DNA of 64,000 nucleotides from an uncultured Vampirovibrio sp. (GCA_910583725.1 CAJTXZ010000013.1:11339-75338); one strand, 5' to 3'. Numbered from the stretch's first letter, positions 1 through 9,247 are shown. Notes: generated by a model not told the origin, from the letters alone. Made by a program: numbers and translations.

Positions 1-2
1 CG

Positions 3-617
3 ATGAGAAAGAGTTTAGGTTTTACTTTGGCTGAAGTATTAATCACTTTGGCTATCATTGGTGTAGTTGCTGCTATGACTATCCCTTCAGTTATTATCAA
101 CACTAACCAACAAGAATACAAAACCGGCCTTAAGAAAGCTGTTTCTGTATTAAACCAAGCAATCACTATGAACATGGCTTTAGACAACCTTACACCAGCT
201 GATGTAACTGCAACTACTGCAGAATATGGCAAGACTAACAACCTTTTGGGTTATCTTGCTTCTAGGTTGAATGTTATTAAGAATACTTCAGCTCTAGAAT
301 TTGGTGCTAGCAAGAATGCTGCATTCTATACATCTGATGGTATGAGGTTTGAAGTTCCTGCTGCTGGTGCTTCAGTGGCTACTGTTTCATTCTTCAACTC
401 AGAATGTACTACAGAACACCCTTGCTTAGTTGTTGTTGACGTTAATGGTGATAAAAAGCCAAACCCAAGAAGCTTAACATCTACAGACGCATATGAGGTT
501 CCAGCTTGGAATAGCACAAAAATCAATGATGTATTCCCAATTATGATAACAAGCTCATCTGCTATTCCTTTTGGTACAGTTGCTCAAAGAACAATGTTCC
601 AAGCTGACGATAAGTAA
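3..617 (+). CDS. Type IV pilin-like (pseudopilin) protein
   Basis: The 204-aa protein starts with a class III prepilin signal: a short basic leader, then G/FTLAEVLITLAIIG, with the prepilin peptidase site after Gly7 and the conserved Glu at position 5 of the mature protein. A hydrophobic helix of about 20 residues follows, and then a globular domain with two cysteines near residue 135 (ECTTEHPC). Such proteins are exported, cleaved by PilD and assembled into pili or pseudopili, or act as minor pilins. The ATG lies at the window edge, so the ribosome site cannot be seen. A strong terminator follows. The fold is clear; the role as major or minor pilin is unknown. Confidence 0.85.
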   Translation: MRKSLGFTLAEVLITLAIIGVVAAMTIPSVIINTNQQEYKTGLKKAVSVLNQAITMNMALDNLTPADVTATTAEYGKTNNLLGYLASRLNVIKNTSALEFGASKNAAFYTSDGMRFEVPAAGASVATVSFFNSECTTEHPCLVVVDVNGDKKPNPRSLTSTDAYEVPAWNSTKINDVFPIMITSSSAIPFGTVAQRTMFQADDK

Positions 618-640
618 TAGATTCAGTTAAGGATAAGTTT

Positions 641-672
641 AAAACCCGAAGGTATTTTATCTTCGGGTTTTT
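641..672 (+). terminator. Intrinsic terminator after pilin gene
   Basis: AAAACCCGAAG and CTTCGGGTTTTT form an 11-bp stem around a 9-nt AT-rich loop, with a T run on the + strand. It lies 24 bp after the pilin stop codon. Confidence 0.9.
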
Positions 673-1074
673 GTATATGTGTACAAGTTTTTAGTTTTGT
701 ATTTGATTAGATTCATTGCAAGGGATTTTTATTAAATATTAAGCTGTATGCGCGGCCCTCACTGTGTGTGCAAAAAATTTTGCCATTCATTTATAAATTG
801 CATTTCTGTCTTTAGGGGTAAGCCTTTGGGGATTTTGATTTGTAAAACAAAGTGATATTTTTGGATTTTTGCCTGTAAAAAACAAAATGTGCCTGGATGG
901 TTGAAATGACACCTGTAAGTATTTTCTCAACATATATTTGTGCAGGCTGTGGATAATTCTTTTTTATGGCATAATGTGAAATATTAATCTTTATTGTATT
1001 CTTCGGTTTTTTAAAATTTATGATTTTATTTTGTCAAAAATGTTACACTTAATAAAACCTGCACCAGTATGGCT
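673..1074. other. Intergenic stretch without recognisable gene
   Basis: About 400 bp between the pilin terminator and the convergent M14 gene. I see no open frame with a ribosome site, no tRNA and no clear repeat. Confidence 0.6.
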
Positions 1075-1761
1075 TTAATATTCGTTTTCCAGATATTTAA
1101 ACAAATGTTTAAATCTTGGATAGAGTTTTTTCAGCTGAATGGTATCGTCCATTTCAATTGTAATTGTCGGGATATCTCTCTCTGTTCCTGCGTATGTGCC
1201 AAAGCTTCCAGGAGTTGGATAGCCTATATCTTTTTCTACAGGATAGTTTGTAATGTCTGATATTATTTTAGCGAGCCTTAAAGCTTCACCATTTTTATTA
1301 CCGTCGTAATTTACAACCTTATACGGCGAGTGCAATGTTATTATTGCATCAAAAGTTATTTCATTCATTAGTTTGATAATAAATTTTGTTTCTTCTTCAC
1401 TTACAGCAGACGGCCCAGGGTTATAATCATTAAAATTTGTGTTATCAGATGGCAATATTGTCTCTTCTGTACTGTTGCCATAAGTAAATTTGCCCCAGTT
1501 TTTTGTTGGAAAATTCCTGTTTAAATCTACGCCATTTTTATTCACGCGGGTTTTTGCAGAGTTTAGCCTTGGAATATAGTACATATCATTTTTTGGTTGC
1601 GCTTTATTGTTCTCTGTTTTAGAAGATGCAGTTATTTCTTCAAGATATCTTTTTATCAGATATTCGCCAGCTTCTTCATCTCCATGAAAAACTCCGATAA
1701 TAAGTATATTTTTTGCATTCTTATTATCGGAGTTTATTCTTTTTATTAAATCTATCTGCAT
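1075..1761 (-). CDS. M14-family zinc carboxypeptidase, MpaA-like
   Basis: This 228-aa protein carries the M14 metallopeptidase set: HGDEEAG near residue 26 (HxxE zinc ligands), NGVDLNRNFPT near residue 79 (the Asn-Arg pair that holds the substrate carboxylate), LHSPY near 144 (third zinc ligand) and TITIEMD near 202 (catalytic Glu). The length and motif spacing fit the small bacterial murein-peptide amidase/carboxypeptidase group (MpaA, gamma-D-Glu-diaminopimelate), which trims peptidoglycan peptides. No signal peptide is visible, so a cytoplasmic recycling role is likely. An aspartoacylase-type amidohydrolase is the main alternative. The upstream ribosome site is weak. Confidence 0.75.
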   Translation of the reverse strand: MQIDLIKRINSDNKNAKNILIIGVFHGDEEAGEYLIKRYLEEITASSKTENNKAQPKNDMYYIPRLNSAKTRVNKNGVDLNRNFPTKNWGKFTYGNSTEETILPSDNTNFNDYNPGPSAVSEEETKFIIKLMNEITFDAIITLHSPYKVVNYDGNKNGEALRLAKIISDITNYPVEKDIGYPTPGSFGTYAGTERDIPTITIEMDDTIQLKKLYPRFKHLFKYLENEY

Positions 1762-1972
1762 ATAATTTTCACAAATTTTAGGCCGGTTTTGCTTTATCGG
1801 TTGGATTTTTTTATTATATTATTTTTTTAATTCAGTATTATCTAAATTATAAATTTAAACGATACACAAGCTCTAAATCCAATGCTACAGAGCCTTATAT
1901 TTAAATGCGCTCTATTTAATGTTATCTTAAAGATGACAGGCATTCTGCTTTATAAAATTACAGAATCTGTTT

Positions 1973-2722
1973 TTAGTTTATCCTCTGAAACATATAGCCG
2001 ATACCTCTTGCGGTTAGGATTAATTCAGGATTTGCAGGGTCTGCTTCAAGCTTTGATCTTAGTCTTGAAATATGAACATCTACAACCCTTGTGTCAATTC
2101 GATGATCAGGCGGATAAGCCCAAACATGCTGCAAAATTTCGTTTCTTGAATAAGCTTGGCCTGAATTATTAACCAATAATTCTAAAAGGCTAAATTCCAT
2201 GCCGGTCAATCTTATTCTTTCGTTCTTTCTGTAAACCTGTCTTCTTGCTGTATCAATTTTGATGCTGCCTGTTGTAATAACGTTTTTTGCAGTTTTGCCT
2301 GATGGTATGCCGCTTATTTCTTTTGTTGTTGTACGTCTTAAAACAGCTTTAACTCTTGCCTCGAGTTCTTTTGGGCTGAATGGTTTTATTACATAGTCAT
2401 CAGCACCTAATTCAAGCCCTGTGATTCTTTCAGAAACATCGCCAAGTGCTGTTAATATAATAATCGGCACATCAGAGGTTCTTCTGATTTCTCTAGTTAC
2501 GCCATATCCGTCCATTTTTGGCATCATAACGTCTAATATCACTAAATCAGGCATAGTTTTATTGTAAACATCAACAGCCTCTTCGCCATCTTCGGCTGTT
2601 ACAACGTCGTAGCCAACCATTTTTAGACGTGTCTCTAAAATCCTTCTAATACTGGCTTCATCGTCCACAACTAATATTTTTTGTTTTACTTCACCCGCTT
2701 CATTCTGCAAATCATCAGTCAT
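1973..2722 (-). CDS. rpaB: OmpR-family response regulator, RpaB-like
   Basis: A 249-aa response regulator with an N-terminal receiver domain (acidic pair D20-D21, phospho-acceptor D64 in VILDVMMP, K113 in VIKPFSP) and a C-terminal winged-helix domain (about residues 150-247). Long blocks such as VVDDEASIRRILETRL, TALGDVSERITGLELGAD, RIRLTGMEFSLLELLV and RVVDVHISRLRSKLE match, from memory, the cyanobacterial regulator RpaB (ycf27), which acts with the kinase NblS/Hik33 and binds HLR1 sites. No histidine kinase is adjacent. RpaB is essential in cyanobacteria and controls high-light genes. Its presence with no photosynthesis genes nearby suggests an older envelope or redox stress role. Confidence 0.88.
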   Translation of the reverse strand: MTDDLQNEAGEVKQKILVVDDEASIRRILETRLKMVGYDVVTAEDGEEAVDVYNKTMPDLVILDVMMPKMDGYGVTREIRRTSDVPIIILTALGDVSERITGLELGADDYVIKPFSPKELEARVKAVLRRTTTKEISGIPSGKTAKNVITTGSIKIDTARRQVYRKNERIRLTGMEFSLLELLVNNSGQAYSRNEILQHVWAYPPDHRIDTRVVDVHISRLRSKLEADPANPELILTARGIGYMFQRIN

Positions 2723-3048
2723 TCTTTTAAAAAATCCTATCTTCCTTAATTATTCTAAAATCTATTACAAAATATTGATTTTTATAAACATATATTAACA
2801 TACATTAAGTTTTTTTGAAAACATTTTTTAATGTTTATGTAAATAAATCTTAAAAGAAAATAAAGTCAAAATCAATAGCAAGTTTGAAAAATCATCTCTT
2901 AATATGGATATTTATTAAAAAAAATATTGCTTAAGTTCTCCATTTTACTTGCTTTTGGGCTTAATATATAAACAGTGTTTTTAAATAAATTTTTTATCTT
3001 GTTGTGCTTTATGATAATTTTCCTCTGAAATTAAAAACTAAAAATAAA
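2723..3048. other. AT-rich intergenic region upstream of rpaB
   Basis: Very AT-rich spacer, probably holding the rpaB promoter (minus strand). I could not single out a convincing -35/-10 pair and see no other element. Confidence 0.5.
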
Positions 3049-3068
3049 GCCAATCCGTTAAGATTGGC
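3049..3068 (-). terminator. Terminator of coiled-coil protein gene
   Basis: GCCAATC and GATTGGC form a 7-bp stem around CGTTAA. On the minus strand it is followed by TTTATTTTT. It lies about 70 bp after the stop codon of the gene at 3136-3687. Confidence 0.7.
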
Positions 3069-3135
3069 AATAAGGTTAGATTTATAAGTTTTAGGATGAT
3101 TAGTTATTGTTAGGAGTTTTAATTAAAATGTTGTT

Positions 3136-3687
3136 TTATGCAAGCTTTATGGCGTCATTTTTAATGTTTGTATCTACCTGCTGCTGAACATTTTCAAGTT
3201 CGGTCTGTGCGGCCTTTAATTGTGTTTCTATCCTTGTTTTTTCGCTTTGTAATTGTTTTTCTTCTTCGTTCATCTGTGCTGTAATTTCTTGCGTGTATTC
3301 TTTTAATTCCTGCTTGTAAATCTCGTTGAACAATAAATAAGCCTGTTCGGGGTTTGCAAACTGCGCATTTGTTGAGGTTGAAGCATAATTGTACTGCCCG
3401 TTTGTTGCGTTTTGCAGCGCCTGCATTTGCTGCAGATAGGCATCTGTTTTTATTTGGGCTGATTGATAAGCAACGCCTGATGAATTTGCCATAAAATCCA
3501 TCTGGGTTCCAAATAAAGATGATGGACAAGTTGCTGCCTCGCTATAGGTTACAACCCCGTCGGCGATGTTGTTTCCAAAGCTTGCCAAATCATCAATCCG
3601 CTGTTGTATCTGCACTGACTTCATTTCAAGGTTGCTAATCCTTTGTTTGAGCGCAGCTTGTCTTAATGACAACATTACCCAGGACAT
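3136..3687 (-). CDS. Hypothetical coiled-coil protein
   Basis: I do not recognise this 183-aa protein. Residues 5-40 and about 115-175 are Gln/Glu/Lys-rich heptad-like helices, with a Gln/Asn/Ala-rich middle (QALQNATNGQYNYAS) and no signal peptide. The start is well set: AGGAGG lies 6 nt before the ATG. It is a single-gene transcript with its own terminator. The layout (N- and C-terminal coils, low-complexity centre) suggests a structural or scaffold protein, but no function can be assigned. Confidence 0.75.
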   Translation of the reverse strand: MSWVMLSLRQAALKQRISNLEMKSVQIQQRIDDLASFGNNIADGVVTYSEAATCPSSLFGTQMDFMANSSGVAYQSAQIKTDAYLQQMQALQNATNGQYNYASTSTNAQFANPEQAYLLFNEIYKQELKEYTQEITAQMNEEEKQLQSEKTRIETQLKAAQTELENVQQQVDTNIKNDAIKLA

Positions 3688-4069
3688 GTTTGCCTCCTAA
3701 CCTGTATATCTTCCTTCATTTTGCCTAAACTTTAAATTGCAAGCAGACTTTATCCGTTTTACTAACCTGAAATTTAAATTTAAACTAACCTTACACTATA
3801 ATAAAGTATTTATCTTTTAAAAAATTGCCATGTTTAGAATGCTTTGTTTACATTTCTTAACATGCTAAAAGCCATGTGCGCCATGGGGTTTGACTTATTT
3901 TGGCAGCTCCTCTTTAAAGATAAGCGCATGTATTTTGTATAAAATCTTATTTTTTATACAAAATTGTTTTATTACTATATTTGGGGAATGAAACAAAATA
4001 TTCTAAACGCAGCGTGTGCCTTGATATGCAGACATTAGATGCAGCTAAAAGCCTCTCTATTTAAGATTT
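3688..4069. other. Intergenic region, no gene seen
   Basis: About 380 bp between gatD and the coiled-coil gene, both on the minus strand. It must hold the promoter of the coiled-coil gene. No open frame with a ribosome site is visible. Confidence 0.5.
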
Positions 4070-4843
4070 TTAATACTTTGCATTTATTCTATCTTTGTGT
4101 GCAAAGGTTTCAATATCGTCATTCAGCTTTAATAGGGGGATGTCGCAATTGTATTTTTTCTTTAGCGCAAGTGAAATTAAATAGTCGCAAAATTCCGGAT
4201 TTTTAGGTAATACGGGACCATGGAGGTAGGTTCCGAAAACATTTTTATACCTTGCGCCTTCTGTTTTATCTTTGCCATTGTTTCCATGGCCTACTGAAAC
4301 TTTTACAAAAGGTTTTGTGCCTTTGTTAAGATATGTTAAGCCTGAATGATTTTCAAACCCCACAATGGTTTTGCGCTTTAAAAATTTTGCTTTCGCTGTT
4401 ACGTTTCCAATAAATCTGGTATCACCGGCAACAGTATAAGCGTCTAAAAGCCCGACGCCTATTAGTTTATCGCCTTCAAGAGGCTGGTAATAGTGTCCTA
4501 AAAGCTGATATCCGCCGCATATGGCAAGAAAAACAGCATCGTTATCAACAGCAGCTTTGTGTATTGCCTCTTTATTGCGCTGCAGCTCCAGTGAGGCCAT
4601 AATTTGCTGCTGGTCTTGGCCTCCGCCTATAAAGTAAATATCATGTTTTTTGTAATTTACCCTGTCGCCGGTTTTTACTTCAGAGATTTCAACCTCAATG
4701 TCGCGCCACTTTAGCCTGTTTTTCAGAGCCAAGATATTGCCCATATCTCCGTAAATGTTCAGTAAATCCGGGTATAGGTGGCATATTGAGATTTTCAGCT
4801 CTGAAATGCCTGTTGATTTGCTATTTATCGCTCTTATGTTCAC
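4070..4843 (-). CDS. gatD: Lipid II isoglutaminyl synthase, glutaminase subunit
   Basis: A 257-aa class I glutamine amidotransferase of the cobyric-acid-synthase-like GatD type. It has CHLYPDLLNIYGDMGN near residue 21, the nucleophile Cys109 in AICGGYQLLG, and the catalytic His in FGTYLHGP near residue 211. GatD releases ammonia from glutamine for MurT, which amidates D-Glu of lipid II. The murT partner is not next to it in this window. The start is a GTG with AGGA 9 nt upstream. The first 15 residues are longer than usual for GatD, so an internal start is possible. It runs in the same direction as proS, 74 bp downstream of it. Confidence 0.85.
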   Translation of the reverse strand: MNIRAINSKSTGISELKISICHLYPDLLNIYGDMGNILALKNRLKWRDIEVEISEVKTGDRVNYKKHDIYFIGGGQDQQQIMASLELQRNKEAIHKAAVDNDAVFLAICGGYQLLGHYYQPLEGDKLIGVGLLDAYTVAGDTRFIGNVTAKAKFLKRKTIVGFENHSGLTYLNKGTKPFVKVSVGHGNNGKDKTEGARYKNVFGTYLHGPVLPKNPEFCDYLISLALKKKYNCDIPLLKLNDDIETFAHKDRINAKY

Positions 4844-4917
4844 GTTATTTTTCCTGTTTTAATCCAACACGGGCCGTAATTTGCGGGTAGTGTATTTGCC
4901 AAAAAGCTTATCTGGTG

Positions 4918-6672
4918 CTATTTTATGGCATTTACTCTTTCTTTTACTATATTTATAGCTTCATCCGGAGTAATTTTTAGCAATTCTGCGTCTTTTCTTG
5001 CCTTAAACTCTACAAGGCCCTCTGTGATTGTTTTTCCGACAGTTATTCTAAACGGATAACCTATTAAATCAGCATCTTTAAATTTTACCCCGGCTCTGTC
5101 TGCTCTGTCATCTAAAACTGCCTCTACACCGGCGTTTAAAAGCTTTTTATAGATATCTTCTGCCAGATTCATCTGGGCCTCATCATTAGTGTTTACAGGT
5201 ATTACCACTGCATGATACGGTGCAATTTCAAGCGGCCAGATAATTCCGTTTTCATCGTGGTATTTTTCAACCGCTGCGGCAGCGGTTCTTGTGACCCCAA
5301 TGCCGTAGCAGCCCATAATATAGGGATGGGTTTTGCCGTTTTCATCAGTATAAAGGGCGTTCATGGGTTTAGAATATTTTGTACCAAGCTGGAATATGTT
5401 TCCTACCTCGATTCCACGCGTTACATTAAGCTCTGAGCCGCAGTCTATGCACTTTTCGCCCTTCTTAACAAGCGAAATATCTGCAAATTCCGGCTCTCCC
5501 TTGATATCTAAATCTGTAATATCTGAGAAATTATATCCTGTAACGTGTTTATTGGGCTTATTTGCACCTATTACGAAGTTTTTCATACCCTTTGTTGAAT
5601 TATCAAACAGCACGCGAACACCCTTATCTGCTGTGCCAAGGAAGCTGATAAAGCCTTTTTCAGTATCCAGATATTCTTTTATTTCATCATCAACCGCAAT
5701 TCTGATTTCAAGGGCATTAACAGCGTTCATAAGTTTTGTTTCTTCAACTTCCTTATCGCCTCGAATCATAACAAGGACGGGCATATCGGGCTTATCTTCA
5801 TCTGCAAATGACGCAACATATAAGACCGCCTTCAATATGCAGTTTTCTTTAATATTAAAGAAATTACTTAATTCGTCAATTGTCCTAATATTAGGTGTAT
5901 CAACGGTTTCAAGCTTGGTGAAGCCGCCGTCGGTATTTTCTTCATTTAATTTAGAAACAGCATGGTTTGAATTTGCACTATAGCCACATTTTTCGCAGTA
6001 AAATACATCATTTTCGCCGGCACAAGTGTCTGCAAGCACCATAAATTCATGGCTTACGGAGCCGCCTATAGCGCCTGAATCAGACTGCACCATCTTTGTT
6101 TCGAGGCCGCATCTTTTGAAAATTTTTGTGTAAGCCTGCGCCATATTTTTGTATTCGGCGTTAAGGCTCTCTTCGCTTGTGTGAAAGCTGTATGCGTCCT
6201 TCATTATAAATTCTCTGCTTCTTAAAAGGCCAAACCTGGGGCGGATTTCATCCCTAAACTTAAGCTGAATGTGGTATAAATTAACGGGCAATTGTTTATA
6301 AGAGGTGAAAATGCCGTCTACCACTGATGTTATGACTTCTTCATGAGTGGGTGCGAGGCACATTTCATTCTCATGACGGTCTTTCATGCGCATTAATTCT
6401 TTACCGTAAACCTGCCACCTACCTGATTTTTTCCATAATTCAGCCGGCTGCACAAAGGGCATTAACAGTTCCTGCGCACCTGCAGCGTTCATTTCTTCTC
6501 TTATTATCGTTGAAACTTTGGTCAAAACCCGCTGCATCAAAGGAAGATAGCTGTATCCGCCGTTTGTTAATTTTTTTATATATCCTGCTCTTACAAGCAG
6601 TTTGTGGCTCATGGCCTCTGCATCATTTGGAAAGTCCCTCAGGGTCTGGACAAAAAGTTTAGAAGCTCTCAT
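4918..6672 (-). CDS. proS: Prolyl-tRNA synthetase
   Basis: The 585-aa protein has the bacterial-type ProS layout: class II catalytic core (motif 2 near RPRFGLLRSREFIMKD), a central YbaK-like editing insertion (about residues 225-400, with CEKCGYSAN and CIDCGSELN cysteine pairs), motif 3 at GCYGIGVTRTAAA, and a C-terminal anticodon-binding domain. It charges tRNA-Pro and hydrolyses Ala-tRNA-Pro in the editing site. I chose the ATG at 6672 (MRASKLF) with AAGGA just upstream; a TTG four codons earlier is also open. It is divergent from the nuo operon. Confidence 0.95.
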   Translation of the reverse strand: MRASKLFVQTLRDFPNDAEAMSHKLLVRAGYIKKLTNGGYSYLPLMQRVLTKVSTIIREEMNAAGAQELLMPFVQPAELWKKSGRWQVYGKELMRMKDRHENEMCLAPTHEEVITSVVDGIFTSYKQLPVNLYHIQLKFRDEIRPRFGLLRSREFIMKDAYSFHTSEESLNAEYKNMAQAYTKIFKRCGLETKMVQSDSGAIGGSVSHEFMVLADTCAGENDVFYCEKCGYSANSNHAVSKLNEENTDGGFTKLETVDTPNIRTIDELSNFFNIKENCILKAVLYVASFADEDKPDMPVLVMIRGDKEVEETKLMNAVNALEIRIAVDDEIKEYLDTEKGFISFLGTADKGVRVLFDNSTKGMKNFVIGANKPNKHVTGYNFSDITDLDIKGEPEFADISLVKKGEKCIDCGSELNVTRGIEVGNIFQLGTKYSKPMNALYTDENGKTHPYIMGCYGIGVTRTAAAAVEKYHDENGIIWPLEIAPYHAVVIPVNTNDEAQMNLAEDIYKKLLNAGVEAVLDDRADRAGVKFKDADLIGYPFRITVGKTITEGLVEFKARKDAELLKITPDEAINIVKERVNAIK

Positions 6673-6712
6673 AAAATCCTTCAAAATCCTATTCTTACAA
6701 GTTACAGCAATA

Positions 6713-6718
6713 ATTATA
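6713..6718 (-). promoter_or_regulatory. Likely -10 box of proS
   Basis: TATAAT on the minus strand, 41 bp upstream of the chosen proS start. A convincing -35 partner is not clear; the best is TTTGTA with a 16-bp spacer. Confidence 0.4.
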
Positions 6719-6732
6719 GCACTAATTTTTAT

Positions 6733-6761
6733 TTTACAAAATTCAAAACAAATGTTATAAT
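6733..6761 (+). promoter_or_regulatory. Promoter of the nuo operon
   Basis: TTTACA (6733-6738), 17 bp, TATAAT (6756-6761): a near-consensus sigma70-type promoter about 40 bp upstream of nuoA. It overlaps the divergent proS promoter region. Confidence 0.7.
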
Positions 6762-6797
6762 TTTATGCAGTAGAATTTGGGGATTAGATGGCGGAAA

Positions 6798-7172
6798 ATG
6801 CCTGCAGATACGGCAAACACGGCCCATATGGATTTTATAGTCATATTTGGGTTTATGATATTTTCGATAATTTTTGCTCTTTTTGTTTATTTTATGAGCT
6901 TTATTTTGAGGCGCGCAACAAAAAATTCTGCCCCCGAAACTATTGATAAGCCTGAGTTTTTGCCCGACAAGGATGACGATATAGCCTTTCAGCCTGATTT
7001 TTTCAGGTATGCTCTTTATTTTCTCTTTTTTGAAGCGCTATGTGCTTTACTATTGCCTTTTGCCCTTGTAGCAAAGACTTTGGATATTTTTTTGATACTT
7101 GAAATTATGATTTTCATCCTAACTATGATTTTTGCAACTTTACAAATTTCAAAGTCAGAAATGTTAAGATAA
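6798..7172 (+). CDS. nuoA: Complex I subunit NuoA (NdhC-like)
   Basis: About 124 aa with three membrane helices, first gene of the nuo cluster. The segment FFRYALYFLFFEALCALLLPFA matches the NuoA helix 2 region, which normally reads FDVE. Here, by eye, the usual Asp becomes Glu and the usual Glu (E81 in E. coli) becomes Leu. In known complex I this loop and helix sit at the quinone-to-membrane coupling junction. The start is uncertain: ATG at 6798, ATG at 6828, or an upstream TTG at 6777. nuoB follows after 15 bp. Confidence 0.78.
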   Translation: MPADTANTAHMDFIVIFGFMIFSIIFALFVYFMSFILRRATKNSAPETIDKPEFLPDKDDDIAFQPDFFRYALYFLFFEALCALLLPFALVAKTLDIFLILEIMIFILTMIFATLQISKSEMLR

Positions 7173-7187
7173 GTTAAGAGGATAACG

Positions 7188-7736
7188 TTGAATATTATTA
7201 CAAGCTCAATTAATCGCATATTAAATACTTCTGCCGCGGAAACCTTGACAGCATTGCTTTTTGGCAATTCCTGCTGTGGTGACGTATTGGCTCCTCTGTC
7301 TTTTGGGGCATTTTGCGGTGAAAAAAAATATCCTATAAAATTTACTGATTCGCCAAAACAGGCTGATGTTCTAATTTGCAGCTGTTCTGTTAACGTAAAG
7401 TCGGCTTCTATGCTGAAGAATATCTATAATCAAATGCCAAAACCCAAATATGTCATAGCTTTGGGCGCGTGTGCATGTTCAGGTGGCATCTTTTTTTGTT
7501 CATATGCCCAAAATCAAGGTATAGACAGCATTTTACCCGTGGATATATACGTGCCCGGCTGTCCTATTGCCCCTGAAGCCCTACTTGATGCAATTCAAAA
7601 ATTAAAAGATAAGATAAAAGGTATTGATGCGCCTGATATTAAAATTGGTGAAAACCCGTCTAGTGACTGTGATATGACTGTATTAGCCGGCGTAAAAGAT
7701 AGGAATGATGGGTCTTTAGGGGTGGTTGAAATATGA
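7188..7736 (+). CDS. nuoB: Complex I subunit NuoB (N2 iron-sulfur protein)
   Basis: A 182-aa protein with all ligands of the terminal N2 [4Fe-4S] cluster: tandem C29-C30 (GNSCCGD), C95 in LGACACSGG and C125 in VPGCPIAP. This subunit passes electrons to quinone at the interface with NuoD. The start is a TTG with a good AGAGGA site 6 nt upstream. It overlaps nuoC by 4 bp (ATGA), which points to translational coupling. Confidence 0.93.
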   Translation: MNIITSSINRILNTSAAETLTALLFGNSCCGDVLAPLSFGAFCGEKKYPIKFTDSPKQADVLICSCSVNVKSASMLKNIYNQMPKPKYVIALGACACSGGIFFCSYAQNQGIDSILPVDIYVPGCPIAPEALLDAIQKLKDKIKGIDAPDIKIGENPSSDCDMTVLAGVKDRNDGSLGVVEI

Positions 7737-8122
7737 AAATCGAGGCTATACATATCATTAAGACGTTAAATGAATTTAAAAACAAGGGCTTTATCACTCT
7801 TTTGTCCTTGATAGCAGAGGAATTGAGCACTATGGCCGATGATGCAAATTCTGAAAAAAAATTTTTGCTTACCTACACGCTGTATAACCCCGTTCTTAGG
7901 GAGTTTAAGCAAATTGAGACTGTTGTAAATGCGGAAATACATAGTGTTTGCACGTTATTTAAAAGCGCAAACTATGACGAGAGAGAGATTTACGACCTCT
8001 TTGGCGTAAAATTCAAAAATCATCCAAATTTAGACAGAATTTTTCTTGATAAAAATTTTTCGCGACATCCTCTGGCAGCTGATGTTGAAATCGTTGAAAC
8101 TCAGGCAGGAGAGGAGTTTTAG
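7733..8122 (+). CDS. nuoC: Complex I subunit NuoC
   Basis: A 129-aa protein with the 30-kDa subunit signature near its end: YDEREIYDLFGVKFKNHPNL followed by HPLAAD. It is shorter at the N terminus than typical NuoC/NdhJ (about 150-200 aa) but holds the core. It sits in the peripheral arm next to NuoB and NuoD. It starts in the ATGA overlap with nuoB. nuoC and nuoD are separate genes here, unlike in E. coli. Confidence 0.9.
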   Translation: MKIEAIHIIKTLNEFKNKGFITLLSLIAEELSTMADDANSEKKFLLTYTLYNPVLREFKQIETVVNAEIHSVCTLFKSANYDEREIYDLFGVKFKNHPNLDRIFLDKNFSRHPLAADVEIVETQAGEEF

Positions 8123-8131
8123 CCAAATATT

Positions 8132-9247
8132 ATGCAAAGAATGACAAAGGATAAAATTACAATAAATATAGAACCCAATCATCCTCTAACACGTGATATG
8201 ATTGGCTTTTCGCTAATTACAGATGGTGAAAAAATCTTAAAAGCTGCTCCAGAGCTTGGATATAGCCATTGCTGTATAGAAAAATCCGCACAGGACAGGC
8301 CTATTTGCCAATATCTTCCTATGGTTGAAAAAATCGACTATTCTGCTTCATTTTTCTATTTGCAAGCTTTTTTTTCAGCAATAGAGAGCCTTTCAGGTAT
8401 TGAACTTCCTGTATATGCCCAATATGCAAGGGTTTTGGCTATGGAACTTAACCGAATAACCGCTCATCTCTTGTTTATTGGGCGTTTTAGCGGCGCTTTA
8501 CACGCGAACAATGCTGTTTTTCAGGCCTTTTATCTTCGCGATGAGGTTTTGAATATCTTAAAAAAAGTGTGTGGTGGTCAAAAACCTTGCTATTACTATG
8601 TTTTGGGGGGTATAAAGAAAAAAAATTCTGATGAAATTTTGGAGCAAATTAAAACTTTTATACCCAAATTTACTGATAAATTCACTGTTTATGCGGATTC
8701 TATTAAAAAAAATCCTGTTTTTTCAGACAGCGCAAGAAATATAGGTATAATAGACACTCAAAATGCGCTTGAATATTCAATTACGGGCGTAAATCTCAGG
8801 GCGAGCGGACTAAATTTGGATTTTAGAAAAGAAAAACCGTATCTTGTTTATGATAAGCTTGAATTCCAAGTTCCTACTGCATTTGAGGGGGATTGTTATT
8901 CAAGATTGTGTCTTAGAATTGACGAAATAAAAATTGCTTTAAATCTTGTAAAACAGTGTGTTGACCGACTTTTGGCCACTTGTGGCGGCGACTGTAATCT
9001 TGGAATTAATTTAATGGATTTTTGCCCCAAAAACGGTACAGCGGTTAGCTTTACAGAGTCACCGAGAGGCCTTGTTATGTGTCATATTGTGTCTGAGGGA
9101 GGTTCTAGATTAAAGCGCGTAAAGTGGCGTACTCCTTCCTTTTACAGTGTACAAATTCTTGAAAAGCTGCTTACAGGGCATAATTTGACAGATTTTACTG
9201 TAATTTTTAACAGTTTAGATATAATTTCATCGGAGGTGGACAGGTGA
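8132..9247 (+). CDS. nuoD: Complex I subunit NuoD (49-kDa, quinone pocket), divergent
   Basis: A 371-aa protein homologous to NuoD/NdhH (HPLTRDMIG, ELGYSHCCIEK, VYAQYARVLAMELNRITAHLLFIG, GVNLRASGLNLDFRK). The quinone-site Tyr (Y87 of Thermus Nqo4) is kept in KIDYSASF. The normally invariant His of HPxTHG (H38 of Nqo4) is Arg here (HPLTR), by eye alignment. The protein is otherwise complete and the gene overlaps nuoH by 4 bp (GTGA). The changed quinone-site residue suggests a different quinone, altered coupling or a different electron acceptor. An in-frame ATG three codons later is an alternative start. Confidence 0.88.
   Translation: MQRMTKDKITINIEPNHPLTRDMIGFSLITDGEKILKAAPELGYSHCCIEKSAQDRPICQYLPMVEKIDYSASFFYLQAFFSAIESLSGIELPVYAQYARVLAMELNRITAHLLFIGRFSGALHANNAVFQAFYLRDEVLNILKKVCGGQKPCYYYVLGGIKKKNSDEILEQIKTFIPKFTDKFTVYADSIKKNPVFSDSARNIGIIDTQNALEYSITGVNLRASGLNLDFRKEKPYLVYDKLEFQVPTAFEGDCYSRLCLRIDEIKIALNLVKQCVDRLLATCGGDCNLGINLMDFCPKNGTAVSFTESPRGLVMCHIVSEGGSRLKRVKWRTPSFYSVQILEKLLTGHNLTDFTVIFNSLDIISSEVDR

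Noticed and set aside
3194..3529. 111-aa frame antiparallel in phase to the coiled-coil gene
   Set aside because: Alternative frame inside a gene with a strong ribosome site and terminator; composition is that of a shadow frame.
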